A stretch of 64,000 nt of DNA from positions 33,908,980 through 33,972,979 of the forward strand of contig NC_091144.1 in assembly GCF_041381155.1 (NCBI RefSeq), in the 5' to 3' direction. The notes beneath the pieces were generated by a model. It did not search any database, had not been told where the DNA came from, and worked only from the letters and a program-made list of their open reading frames with translations. Positions 46,625 through 58,262 of this stretch are shown piece by piece. A program made the position numbers and the translations under genes. This stretch comes from Argopecten irradians. Its lineage: Eukaryota; Mollusca; Bivalvia; Pectinida; Pectinidae. How positions within the stretch are numbered: position 1 is the stretch's first letter; every line of letters begins with the position of its first letter.

Positions 46625-48600
46625 GGCGTATAATTTTTAGCGGATGCATTCAATTTGTTCTTTATGACTGCCTTTGATTTGATTAAAACTAATTTTCAAT
46701 AAAATATGGCTCTATAATTTGCGATGCAGGTAAAAAAGATTAGTTTTTCTCATAGATTATGAGTTTAAACATTATCAGATTAAATTTTAACATGGAAATG
46801 ATGTGGATGCACGGGAGTACGGGAGTCTAGGGTAGCTACGCGTCTGTATTGTAACAAAATATATGATATTTTCCTTTATACCACGATGAACTTTGAACTT
46901 TCAATCATGAACTTTCAACTTCGTCTGATTACAGAAGTCGGTCATCATCAGTGTATATATACCGGTAACATTTCTCTTTATATCACAACAGTTGTAAAAG
47001 TAAGAATTGGTTGTTGAATGTGTCGAAAACGCTCAACAACCAACTACTGTCCAGATCTAGATGACAGTTTGAAATACTACCAATAAAATACAAAATACGA
47101 GAATTACCGGCTTGTCACGTATATGCACTTCGCCGGCTCCTCCCACACGTCAGCCACTTGTTGTCGAAATGATCCGATCAAATCGACTAGTCTATTAAAG
47201 GGCTGTCCAAAACTTAGTTACGACATTTGTGCAAGCATTTGAAAAATAAATAGAAGATATTCTTCTACTTTCATCTTCTTTGGAAATTGCTAATCTCAGC
47301 TAAGACGGCGAACCTTACATTATTGATTTAATCAACAAAATTAAGGAACTGGTAATTATTTAAGTCGCTCTGACCGCAAAAAAGCAAAGAGTCCGTTGTA
47401 CTTCAACCTGATTATGAGGAACTGACGTGAAATAACTTGATCCACTTAAATTGAATTCATTTTTCTTTCTTTAATTTTGCCCACTCCGTCTCGGTGGAAG
47501 ACTTTATAGATCACGGCGGCTGTTATCATTATAAGTTTAGGGCATGTGGCTACGTATACGGTGACAGCAGAAATACTATTTAAATCTCTGGTGACAGGGA
47601 ATTAACGGACATGAAAAATTTTGAACTATTGCATTAGAACGAAATATTATTGCATGGTTGCGAAACATTATTGCGTTTGAACTAGTATTGCGTGGTAATG
47701 TGAAATATTATTGAGTTTATTATCGTATATTAATGATATATTATATCAATTGATATAATGAACGCATGTATATCCAAAAAGAACCATTCCATATTTGTAG
47801 ATCTCCCGTCGAAACGGCTGATGTCCCGTTCTATATCATTAATCTTGTTATATCCTTTCGAAATCTGAAGCTATGAAAACATTTACATTTAACTTAAATC
47901 GGTAAAAGTCCTCTTCTACATTGTACTATGCATATGTATAGAACAATATCTATATGTACATTGTATGTAGAATATGATTTTACCGACTTTTGATCTAAGT
48001 TAAATCCATAAAACGCCTAAAATGGTCTGTGGTCCATACTATTTTTAGCTGAAATGGGGGAAGATATCCATATAATTGTAAACGTAATGCCCAGTTCCAC
48101 ATTATTTACATGTTTTCAAAAATGAAACAGCATTGATAGAAACACATACAATATATGTTTCTGGCTTTGCAAAAAGCTACACTGTATTACATTTTCAAAA
48201 TCCAAATTTTACAAAAATGAAATGAATATCTACTATGCCTACAATATATGTAAACATATTTACATATAGATATGGATTTTTCTGTTGTAATACGGAATAA
48301 ACATGATTTACATTATGTATATGCCATTATTAAAATATTTAAAAATTATAATATGACGTAATAATATATAAGTTACATGTGAATCTGTGTTCTCTGACTG
48401 GCAGGTTTTTGGTTGTTTTGGTTTTTTTTTTAATTTCTATACATACGGTGTTTTCCCCCTTTCTATAATATATTTCTGCTATAATGCATGTCACACGGTG
48501 CGTGGCTTTCCGATCGAGCACACCCATCTGTTGCCTCTCTCTAGACTGATCTTCTATCGGTGGATGACTCTAGAAAGTTCCGAACGTATTCAAAATCAAA
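46625..48600. other. Upstream region of GRPEL1, no gene seen
   Basis: AT-rich DNA with no recognisable gene. Near 48572-48581 two adjacent heat-shock-type pentamers (AGAAA GTTCC) lie about 25 bases before the GRPEL1 ATG; two pentamers occur often by chance, so heat-shock control is only a guess. Confidence 0.45.
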
Positions 48601-48601
48601 G

Positions 48602-51600
48602 ATGGCGACGATTGGCAGCATGTGCTTGCGCTCTGCGAACCGAATGACTAGTATCACACGACTCACTCTTCTTCGTACACAACAAATTAGGTAATTATTA
48701 TTGCCAGACATTAAGGTTTGTCCTCTAAGGAATATTTTGGTAATTTTCATGGCGGATAACTGCTGACAAGATATTATTTTCGAGCAATATCGCCCGATAT
48801 TATTCCAGTCGATTCAAAGGTTACATCAGCTTGTTTATGTAACTATAGCATGCTTCTTGAACGATTCCGGGAGTAACCCCGTTTTGTAACTCATTCTTAT
48901 ATATTCGTACTTTCTATTTGGCGTTTTCCTCAGTTATAATTAACACTACAATTTGTTGATAAACTTTTTTTCAGTAAGTCGCCACTGACCCTTCAATGTC
49001 AGATTTGATTTAGAATTAATCATGTTGATAATGTCGAAGCGTAATAACAGATCCGATAACAAAATCAGATCTTCTTATTTCAAAATAATTCAAATGTAGC
49101 AGGATTGGACTGGGTTGATCATCAGTGATCAGGTAGCTCAGCGATAGAGCATTTGGCTAGTGTTCGGAGGTCACGGGTTCGAATCCCGGTCTGGTCGCTA
49201 CATTTTCTCCTCTCCTATTACAAAATTGACGCCCAACGTGAAAAAGAAAATCATTAGAACCTCGAAATGTAGAAGATCAGGGAAAAACACATATGATTCC
49301 TGTCAAGTGCCCCAACCAGGAATCAAACCTGGGTCTCCGGTGTGAAACTACAATGTACGGCTCTAGATCAACTGACTGAGCCAAAGAAGCATGCTCCGTC
49401 AGCTGATTTACAGAGACTGTATTTAACACTATGTACAAACCACAACGACCCACATTTTATTTTTTACATAAAATTTAGGTTATTGGCTTACTGCACAAGA
49501 CATTCTGTCAATATATACAGTAGCATAAATTATACCCACTACTAGGCCTAATTATTAACACGTACTAAAATTCATGTATAAAATCACCAGGAATGACATG
49601 TATCATGATCACTGGTCAAAATTTTCTCCATCCTGTGTAAAAGTTCTGTAAAATTTGTTATGGGCAATGTATCGATCACCCAGCCTGCCAATAATCCAAT
49701 TAATTATCATTCTTCACATACAACATGTACATCTATATATCAACAGTTATCCTAACCTGTTCACAATAACATCACCCTAAGTTTCATCATGTATTTTCAA
49801 GGTTTGTAGATTTCTGGGCTATATATTCATTTTGTTCCAGTATCCATAATAATAGTAGAGTTATATAGGGGTAATCCAGTATTTACATGTATATATTTGT
49901 CAAACTGTATACTATATGATACATGTATATTTATTCCCATGCCATACAGTACTGGCACATAAATGTAAAATTATATATATACTAATGCTAAAACTTATTG
50001 CAATGTGTAACATATTCTATATTGTTGAACATGTAAATGAGCTTGTCGTTGTGGTACTGTTTGTGTACATATAGTGTTAAATACCACCTGTCACTCAGCT
50101 GACAGAGCATGCTTCCTTGGCTCAGTTGATCATCAAATCAGCTTTGGTCAGACTTGATTTAATTGATATTTCTGATAATCAGTACACCACTACTAGTCCG
50201 ATCTGAATAAATATTTAAAACAAGATTTTGAGGACTTTTAGTTAAAACAGTGCTGACCATTTGTTTGATTTTTTTTCCAGATCCAATCTGAAGCAATGTT
50301 CAACAACAGCCACAGAAACAAACAATAATTCATCGCCACCTCCTGGAACAAAGGGAGACAAACCACAAGAAAAACCTGATGTCAAGCCAGACCAGAAGGC
50401 TGCCAATGCTGCAGCTGAAGCGGAAGATAAACTTCAGAAAGAAAAAGCTAAACTGGAGGAATCCGTGAAAGATATGAAGGTACCCGGGTTATTTCGTAGA
50501 CTTACAAGACGAATTTGGCCTACAGATGGTTTTTATGTTCAAAGACTGTGGCCATTTTCTCGACGGAAATATGTACCACAGGTACAATATTAATTATCAA
50601 TCACAAAATTTGCTTTCGATATATGTAAATATTTCTTTATACTGTATGTAGAAGCCTAGGCAGGCAATTATGATATCTTTTTTAGTTAAAAGAAGATATA
50701 TAATGGATCACCTGCCTTAATGTTTGTATACATATATATTAGTGATTTGTGTGACTGCAAGAAAAAAAATGGATTAAAACGATATTGATGACATATAATT
50801 TTATTTCATTCTTCTTTCTGTGTGGCAGCTTTTAACCTGATGCAAAGTTGTCACATTTTTGTGTTAATATAAAGTTTGATGTTTTAAAGTGTAACCCTAA
50901 ATAGTTATGTAACTTTTCAATATGTGTCTTTTTTTCCAAGTTTTATTCGCTCTCAAATTGCAGAAGAATTATTTCCATTTGCAAAATGACCAACGTCTGT
51001 GTTTACACTTTATGATTATGTCTTTTTAGGTCACCTGATCATGAGACGAAGTCTCAAGTGACCTATTCAAATCGCCTTTTGTCCGTCGTCGTCCGTCGTG
51101 TGTTCGTAAACAATTTACATTTTCGACTTCTTCTCAAAAACCGCTGAAGCAATTTCAATGAAATTTTGCACAAACCTTCTAAGGCATATGGTCAATCAAA
51201 ATTGTGAATTATATGACCCCCACCCCCCCAGGGGGCTGTGGGAGGGGCCAAAAGGGGTAAAATTGACTAAAATTTCAAAAATCTTCTCCTCCACTCACAG
51301 ATGTGGTAGAGTCAAATACTCTTCATAAATAGAAAGGTCTCAAGGCCCTCTACAAAAATTGTGAATTATATGACCCTGGGGTCTCAGGTTTCCCCCTGGG
51401 GAGGGGGTTAAGTTTACTATAGTTTATATAGTGAAAACACATTTTGGAGCATTACTTGGTCATTTATAATAGAAAATTAGTCAAATGTTGTCAGAATTAT
51501 CCCTATGAAATGGCCATGTCTATTAACAAATTTTCCATGACTGACTCCCAGGGGCCTTAGGGGTGGGGCCAAAAGGGGTCAAATAGGCTAAAACTTCAAA

Positions 51601-53434
51601 AATCTTCTTCTAAAATTCTGGAACTGGTAGAATCAAATACTCTTCATAGATGGAAAGGTCTTAAGGTCCTTTACAAAAATTGTGAATTATATGACCCTGG
51701 GGTCTCATGTTTCCCCCTGGGGAGGGGGTCAAGTTTACTATAGTTTATATAGGAAAAACACATATATGAATATTTTTTGCTTATTTTTCATAGGAATTTA
51801 GTCAAACTGGGTTAGAATGTTTAGCCTGAGATAGCATTTTATCGTCATATCCATATTGGTCCTGGCTGACCCCCAGGGGCCTTAGGGGTGGGGCCAAAAA
51901 AGGGTCAAATAGGCTAAAACTTCAAAAATCTTCTTCTGAATTCACAGATTTGATGGAACCTGATACTCTTCATAGATTGGAAGGTCTTAAGGCCCTTTAC
52001 AAAAATTGTGAATTTCATGGCCCTGGGATCTCAGATTTTCCCCTGGGTAGGGCGTCAAGTTTACTATAGTTTATATAGGAAAAACACATTTATGAATATT
52101 TTTTGCTTATTTTTCATAGGAAATTAGTCAAACTGGGTTAGAATGTTTAGCCTGAGATAGCATTTTATCGTCATATCCATATTGGTCCTGGCCGACCCCC
52201 AGGGGCCTTAGGGGCGGGGCCAAAAAAGGGTCAAATAGGCTAAAACTTCAAAAATCTTCTTCTGAATTCACAGATTTGATGGAACCTGATACTCTTCATA
52301 GATTGGAAGGTCTTAAGGCCCTTTACAAAAATTGTGAATTTCATGGCCCTGGGATCTCAGATTTTCCCCTGGGTAGGGCGTCAAGTTTACTATAGTTTAT
52401 TTTTTTTTTATTTTTTGGGTATATAGGAAAAACACATTTATTAACATTATTTGCTTTGTTTTCATAGGAAATTAGTCAAACTGGGTAGAATTATTAGCCT
52501 GAAATAGCATTTTAACACCAAATCCATATTTGTCCTGGCCTGGCTGACTCCCAGAGGCCAGAGGGGTGGGGCCAAAAGGGGTCAAATAGACTAAAACTTC
52601 AAAAATCTTATTCTGAATTCACAGATTTGATGAAACCAAATAATCTTCATAGATTAAAAAGTGAAATTTATAAAATCACTGACATTAATGACTGACTTCT
52701 TGTTTGGTTTTGTTGTTTAACATTGCAAAAGCAAATTGGAATTTTAAGCATAAGGTTTGGTAAAATAATACACTATCAAAATGAAAAACAAAAAATCAAA
52801 ATTCTAAAAGGTTCAACTTTAAAGTTTATTCTAATTCGTAAATACTTTTTACAGATTTGAACCAACTTTGCAATGCTTTTCTGTAGCAGCACACAGGTGA
52901 CCGTCAAGGCCTCTTGGGCCTCTTGTTTCATTTTATAAGTTACATCCCTTCCTATGTTGTGTTAGTTGCATTTAATATGGTATAAACAATTTTTTACAGG
53001 AAAAATACTTGCGTGCTTTGGCAGAGACAGAGAATGTGAGACAAAGAATGAAGAAACAGGTTGATGATGCTAAGATTTTCGGGATCCAAGGATTCTGTAA
53101 AGATTTGCTTGAGGTTGCAGACATTTTAGGCAAAGCCACAGAAAGTGTACCCAAGGAGGAAGTGAACAAGGACAATATTCATTTAAAGAATTTGTTTGAG
53201 GGACTCACAATGACAGAATCACAATTGCAAAAGGTGTTTAATAAGCATGGGTTGGAACAGATCACGCCCGCTGAAGGTGAAAAGTTTGATCCTTTTATCC
53301 ACGAGGCCATGTTTGAAGTTCCCACCCCAAATGAAGAAGCTGGTTCCACCATCGCTGTTACTACAAAAGTGGGCTACAAGCTCCAGTCACGGACAATACG
53401 ACCAGCTCTTGTAGGGGTCTTCAAAGCGTCATGA
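48602..53434 (+). CDS. GRPEL1: Mitochondrial GrpE nucleotide-exchange factor, three exons
   Basis: Exons 48602-48690, 50281-50479 and 53000-53434; GT-AG introns; 240 residues plus TGA, near the 217 of human GRPEL1. Residues 1-45 form an Arg/Ser/Thr-rich mitochondrial presequence without acids. Residues 50-95 are a charged linker and helix. From 97 on the match to GrpE is close: EKYLRALAETENVRQR, FCKDLLEVADILGKAT, HLKNLFEGLTMTE, the beta-domain signature FDPFIHEAMF and KVGYKLQSRTIRPALVGV. Family role: GrpE drives ADP/ATP exchange on mitochondrial Hsp70 in the matrix, for protein import and folding. The ATG follows AAAG and fits the presequence; a second ATG at 48620 is possible. Exon 2 may use a second donor 102 bases downstream (see findings). 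Poly(A) signals AATAAA at 53785, 53789 and 53801. Confidence 0.95.
49127..49388. mobile_element. tRNA-derived SINE-like pair in inverted orientation
   Basis: 49127-49197 folds as a tRNA: acceptor GATCAGG/TCTGGTC with discriminator G, D-arm GCTC..GAGC, anticodon loop CTAGTGT (AGU position, Thr-like) and T-arm CGGGTTCGAATCCCG with a perfect B box. A TTTT run follows 8 bases later. At 49309-49388 a second tRNA-like sequence lies on the minus strand (TGGCTCAGTCAGTTGATC ... GGTTTGATTCCTGG). The acceptor stem is not that of a normal tRNA-Thr, so I favour a SINE head over a working tRNA gene. It lies in GRPEL1 intron 1. Confidence 0.6.
49358..50138. repeat. Inverted repeat spanning part of GRPEL1 intron 1
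   Basis: 49358-49441 reappears inverted at 50062-50138 (shared GTACATAGTGTTAAATA, CAGCTGACGGAGCATGCTTC, TTGGCTCAGTCAGTTGATC, with a few changes). The arms are about 75 bp and the loop about 620 bp. The left arm overlaps the second tRNA-like sequence. Confidence 0.65.
51033..52932 (+). mobile_element. Modular bivalve repeat in GRPEL1 intron 2
   Basis: Begins GGTCACCTGATCATGAGACG with a hairpin (GAGAC-GAA-GTCTC) and CCGTCGTCGTCCGTCGT, and ends AGGTGACCGTCAAGGCC and TCTTGGGCCTCTTG. Between lie five modules of about 325 bp, starting near 51216, 51541, 51866, 52192 and 52544, each with CCCAGGGGCCTTAGGGGTGG, CTAAAACTTCAAAAATCTTC and AAGTTTACTATAGTTTATAT. It is the opposite-orientation relative of 18923-19880. 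It makes up most of the 2.5-kb intron. Confidence 0.8.
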
Positions 53435-54996
53435 TGGGGCAGCATTTGGAGAAATTTATCGAAACTAAGTCACTTTTGTCACATACAGTCGTCAGCTCAT
53501 TTTCAAACATGAGATGTGTGATAATAAGACAACATAGTGTCAAGTTATTATTATTATGAAATTATCAACGTTATGGCATGTCTCTTGCTAGCTTGATGCC
53601 ATGGTTGACTTCTTTAAGTTATGAAAAATTGACATTTTATTGAATTGCAGTTTATGTAGGATTTTTTTTCAGATTGAAGTTAGTTTTTTCCAAATGTTTA
53701 TCTAAAAAAGGAAAGCCTTATATGAAAACTTATTTGATTAGTATTAATTAAAGGATCTCTTTCTTGAAATTTGAACTTCACAAAAATAAATAAAAAATTA
53801 AATAAAAATTGAATAATTTTTTTCCGTCGTATCTCTACTTGTATATGGACTACACTTGAGAAAAGATCATGCAGACATGCAAGCCTGCTTGTTTAAGTCT
53901 ACAGATTGCATGCTTGCAGCTGAATTTCAGTTTTTGGAAATTTCATTTTGCTTTACATTCCGACTTCATGAATGAAGATAAGGTGACCACTGGAGCAATT
54001 ATGCTGGTAGAAATTGATTATAAAGTCTTATTATTGATGAGATGAACATACATATTGTTACTAAATACAGATTCCTGATTATACTAAAATGTATGATCAC
54101 AATTTTCGGTTTGGAGTTGCCATTTTGTGAGATATATACAATATATAGTTCGAATTAAGTGTGGTTGAAAATATTCTATTTTGATAATACTAATTTAAAT
54201 GTATATTTAATATATAAAACCTGAGATGGAGATTAATATGTATTTAACAGCTGGTAATGATTCATTTAGAGTTATCTATTTAGGGTAAAAACAGCAAACT
54301 TATTGGCATTCTAATCTATCAGAGTTACTTCCCTTTGCGTGATGTGAACCATGTAGTAATAGAACCGAAAGATTACCAAGAAAAATTCAATTTATTTGTG
54401 AAAACAGGCCGAATTCTCAGAAAGACCATTGAAACACTTCATTTCTCTAATAACAAAGATAAGATTTTCGTTCTATTAAGCTGAAAGAGCAATAAATCAC
54501 ATGTATTATTCATTAACGATTCTTTACAACATACAATTGTCTACAAGACAGCATTGCTTTCCTTTAGAAAATTTTCTATTTCGAAAAAATCTTGGAGTTA
54601 GAGGATGTTATTGTTGAGCTGCTTGGGATCATTTTCATTTTAAAATAATTTTTCGTGTACTATGGGTAACTATAACATAGATGATAATGAATGCCTTGGC
54701 AACTCGAATATTTCTTGTGTCATAAAGAAAGGGGAAACCAGTATTTTTTGTCATTAACCGGTGTAGCTACTGTACATTGACCATTTCCACATGGATACGA
54801 AGATTGGTTACAGTTAATATGTATATATTTATATGCGCCAGAGAGTCGGTGCCCATTCATAACTATTAGACATTTTAGGGATCTAGATCAAAAATAGGGA
54901 TGCTACGTTGTGCATATATGTATTAAACACCATGTAGAGTACTGTATTTTATATCTAGACATGTATATGTCTAAAAATGGTCTGTGGACACTGGTG
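53435..54996. other. GRPEL1 3' UTR and following DNA
   Basis: The first ~370 bases are probably 3' UTR, ending after the AATAAA cluster at 53785-53806. Beyond it only AT-rich sequence is seen; 54311-54325 resembles one end of the MITE at 31219. Confidence 0.6.
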
Positions 54997-55062
54997 CACA
55001 GGGACCTGTAATCTGATTGTATAATATCAAAATTAACTGTTACTAATTATCAGATCCCTGTG
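54997..55062. repeat. 66-bp inverted-repeat element
   Basis: Ends CACAGGGACCTGTAATCTGA and TCAGATCCCTGTG are inverted. The CACAGGGACCTG start is shared with the larger element at 62581-62760, suggesting one family. Confidence 0.55.
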
Positions 55063-55539
55063 AATGTTACATTTTGGTCTATGGAAAGCTTGATGTAAAT
55101 GCTGACCAAAAACTTTCAAGGAAAGACATGATTATACAGGTATGACCAAGAACAAGTGACTTTTTGGGGTGACAGATATTGTGATGTAAGTTGTCTGTTG
55201 GATGTGAATTCAGTATTCATTAAAATACACATATAGAACAAAACTTTGAGTTGTTTTTTACAAGAAAGAAAAAAGAATATCATACCTATGTAAAGATTTG
55301 GACAATGTGAGGTTATACCATACCAAAGTAAGCAAAAGTGTTCTAGAAGTTAAATGTTAAAAATAAAAACAAATTAAAATTTACACTCAAAACTCATATT
55401 TCCCTATAGATTGATTCGTACACATGGCATGGCATCACAGTGCCGTTAACACAGACTAAGTTTGGTTCAATTGGTTTAATAGCAAGGGTCATTTGGAGGA
55501 ATGCTGGAGTACATGGAGAAAAAAACACTGGCCACTCAC

Positions 55540-55705
55540 ACAGCCATGAGGGGCTCATGCAATCATTAGGGAACCCAAACATCCATTATAGGGCTCACAA
55601 AGCCATTAGGGGACTCACATAGTCATTAGGGGGCTCGCATAGCCATTAGGGGGTTCACACGGTCTTTAGGGGCTACATAGTCATTAGGGGGAGGGCTCAC
55701 ACAGC
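55540..55705. repeat. 20-bp tandem repeat
   Basis: About eight imperfect copies of a 20-bp unit, CATTAGGGGGCTCACATAGC. The frame 55440-55622 across it is not supported as a gene. Confidence 0.8.
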
Positions 55706-55820
55706 TCAGATAGAACACAAAAAATAGTGCCATTCCATATGTGTGACCCAGTCTATTAAAGTTTCCTATATTCTGTTCCAAAGCCTGGTGATTAAAATGA
55801 GATGGATCTCCGTCTGTACC

Positions 55821-56086
55821 ATCCTCGATACTCCAGGGGTTCCGATCACTTACAATCTCTACATCCCTGGACTATCTAATGGTAGAATTGGAGGCAACAG
55901 AACAGAACAGGTAATTTAGTCGTTTGATGCATATCAAACGAGCCGTATAACTGTACACCGTGGCTTTGATGTATCTGAAGTCTTCAAATGAAATCTTTGC
56001 AGGCCTGTGATTGGTTCAGCTGTTTTCCGCTGAGCTGCCTCCAATTTCATCATGAGATTACGGAACCCCTGGAGTATCGAGGATGT
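55821..56086. mobile_element. Inverted-repeat element with perfect 9-bp target duplication
   Basis: ATCCTCGATACTCCAGGGGT at the left is inverted at the right (ACCCCTGGAGTATCGAGGAT), followed by GT. GTCTGTACC flanks it exactly on both sides (55812-55820 and 56087-56095). At 266 bp it encodes nothing. It is the most complete short copy of a family with members at 37838, 40874, 41220 and 56636 and a solo end at 8808. TSD length (8-9) fits hAT or Mutator-like elements; superfamily left open. Confidence 0.85.
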
Positions 56087-56344
56087 GTCTGTACCAACAT
56101 GTATCTAACCGTGTTTGTCCTTCTAACATTTTTTTTCTTTATTTTGTCTTTCTCTCTTGGCTGAAATTACATGTAACTTTGTTACCTTGTCTTGACACCA
56201 TGGTTAACTATTCATTTTGATCGTTTACATTTAGAATATGTGGTTGTGTGCAGCATAAATACTACCATAGGATAAAGTATAATGAGAAGACAGTTTCAAA
56301 TGATATCAGGTCGTGAATGTGACTTATCCATCAGATCCTGAAAG

Positions 56345-56625
56345 TTTTAAAATACGATTAAAAGATGAGACAGCCCAGCCCCTGATAGATCAAACGTAAA
56401 GCATGTCCTCGGATCTTTCAATTTGCTGAATACACTTTTCATGCTAGTAAAATGCCACACATAAGGACAGTCATTAAAATTATAAACCGCACTGAAGGAG
56501 TAGTAAATTACACTTCTCCCTTTGAATGTCAAATGAGAGTCTTTCTACAAGTTTCCGAAATGCTGTATGAAGGTCAAAATTCAAAAGTAAATCAAACTTA
56601 ACACCAAGAAGTTTTTATTTTCAAA
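56345..56625 (-). mobile_element. LINE C-terminal fragment
   Basis: The minus-strand frame with FNDCPYVWHFTSMKSVFSKL resembles the 'FNYCPLVWHF...KLEKIQERAL' segment near the C-terminus of LINE polymerases. It probably belongs with the RT fragment at 58840-59010, now separated by an inserted element. Confidence 0.55.
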
Positions 56626-56782
56626 ATTAATGGCATCGTCGATACTCCAGGGGTTATTATCACTGACGTCATATCCACCCCTGGCCTATCTCATTGTAAA
56701 ACTGAAGGCAATAAAACAGGTAATTTAGTCATTTGATGTACATCAAAAGAATCGTATAACGGTACACTGTGGTTGACTGAAG

Positions 56783-57165
56783 TGTAAGCTTCCATTCATT
56801 ATTATACAAAAACATTGCATCCAACATAGTTTGTAAAGTATGCGGGTTTTCTGCAATAATGACTGTATCGTCTGTTCCTACATAAGTAGAAACAGGGATA
56901 TTATACCAATTTCAACCGGTTGACATCTTTCTTTAATAAAATTCATTTCACAATCATTCACAAATAAATTGTATAAAATTGGTGAGAGAACGTCGCCTTG
57001 GAAGAGACCGATTTTGTTATCAAAATATTCTGTTATATGACCATTGTATTTCACATGATTATACATTATCATATGGAGACTTTATAATTTTTTATTTTTT
57101 CCCTTGAACTCCATGTTTTTTAAGTTTACACCAAAGTTTCGGCTACTCCCGGCAAAGTATTCTAT
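56783..57165 (-). mobile_element. LINE reverse-transcriptase core fragment
   Basis: Minus-strand translation gives KYNGHITEYFDNKIGLFQGD then VLSPILYNLFVND, the classic 'QGDVLSPxLFNLFxND' RT motif, and after a frame change TDDTVIIAENPHTLQTML, corresponding to the catalytic (Y/F)xDD box with its first residues altered. Truncated at both ends and not functional. It lies inside the element at 56636-58713. Confidence 0.75.
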
Positions 57166-57639
57166 ATCTTACATCTTTATAAATTTCACTTTTGTTGTTT
57201 TTTACAAACTGTTGCAATTTCAAATTAAAAACAAGTACGTGATATCAAATTTATTGAATGGCAATATTGAATGGTTTCTCATAAAACACTGTGGGTAAAT
57301 CAAACGCAAACGTAACTTATAAACACAACGAATGAAGGCAAATGTATTTTATATATTATCGTAGCTGTTGTTACGGCCAAGAATAACGAAATGAGAAACT
57401 AGCAGCTAAATTCACAACACAATTTAATTATATATAATTAAACCAGATTAACTTGCCAGCTTGCCCTATACATGTACATACATGTATATACATAAATATT
57501 TTAATGCATCCCCCGCTACACTTACAAGTACATAAGGCATATTCAATTTTTAGTCGTGGCCTGGTTCAACCTTGGGGCTAAAACTCCTTCCGGGAACGGA
57601 ACCACATTGAATTTCATAAATATGTATTTGATCTATTTT

Positions 57640-58262
57640 TGTAGTAAAAACGTTGTAAAACAAGTCACGTGCTTATACTTCATTCATGCCATTGGCCGAA
57701 ATATAGAATTGAATTATGGGTAACTAGTGATCACATGATTGTGTGTTTACAGTCCAAATATAGTGTTGGATTGCTTGCCAATTTTCGGAAAAATTGATTT
57801 ATTTGAAAAAATCTAGTCTCCAAAATATTATTAACATTGCATGCATATCATCTGGTCTTGCACATTTGTACTGTTTTACAATAAATAATGGACTGAATTG
57901 AGTTATAAAACCGCCATTTCTACGTTTTATCTATAAACTATATATAATGCGAATTGACAAATTCAATCGGTGTAACCGTCTAATCTAAGATCAGCGAAGA
58001 TCGGCTTCTCCCGGCTAAATTCGTAGAATTCTAAATTTATATTTACTTCCTTTTGGTTTCAAACAGATGCATATAACACAAAGAAAATATGATCTTCGTC
58101 AAAAGGCCAAATTACATATATACACTAAATACCAGGTAAGAGAAATCAAAGTCAAAGTAAACACACAGTCATGTGACTTATAAAACAATTCCATATTTCG
58201 GCCAATGGCATGAATGAAGTATAAGCACGTGACTTGTTTTACTACGTTTTACTACAAAGAAC
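57640..58262. repeat. Long inverted repeat with 110-bp arms
   Basis: Arms 57640-57752 and 58153-58262 are inverted copies (AAAACAAGTCACGTGCTTAT, ACTTCATTCATGCCATTGGC, CGAAATATAGAATTG), about 90% identical by eye. The 400-bp loop is AT-rich. Non-coding; nested inside the 56636-58713 element. Confidence 0.75.

Noticed and set aside
48572-48581. Heat-shock element controlling GRPEL1
   Set aside because: Only two adjacent pentamers are in register and the third is off by one base; such a match is common by chance.
49127-49197. Functional tRNA-Thr(AGU)
   Set aside because: The cloverleaf and B box are good, but the acceptor stem is unlike tRNA-Thr and the surroundings contain a second tRNA-like sequence and an inverted repeat, which fits a SINE better; not fully excluded.
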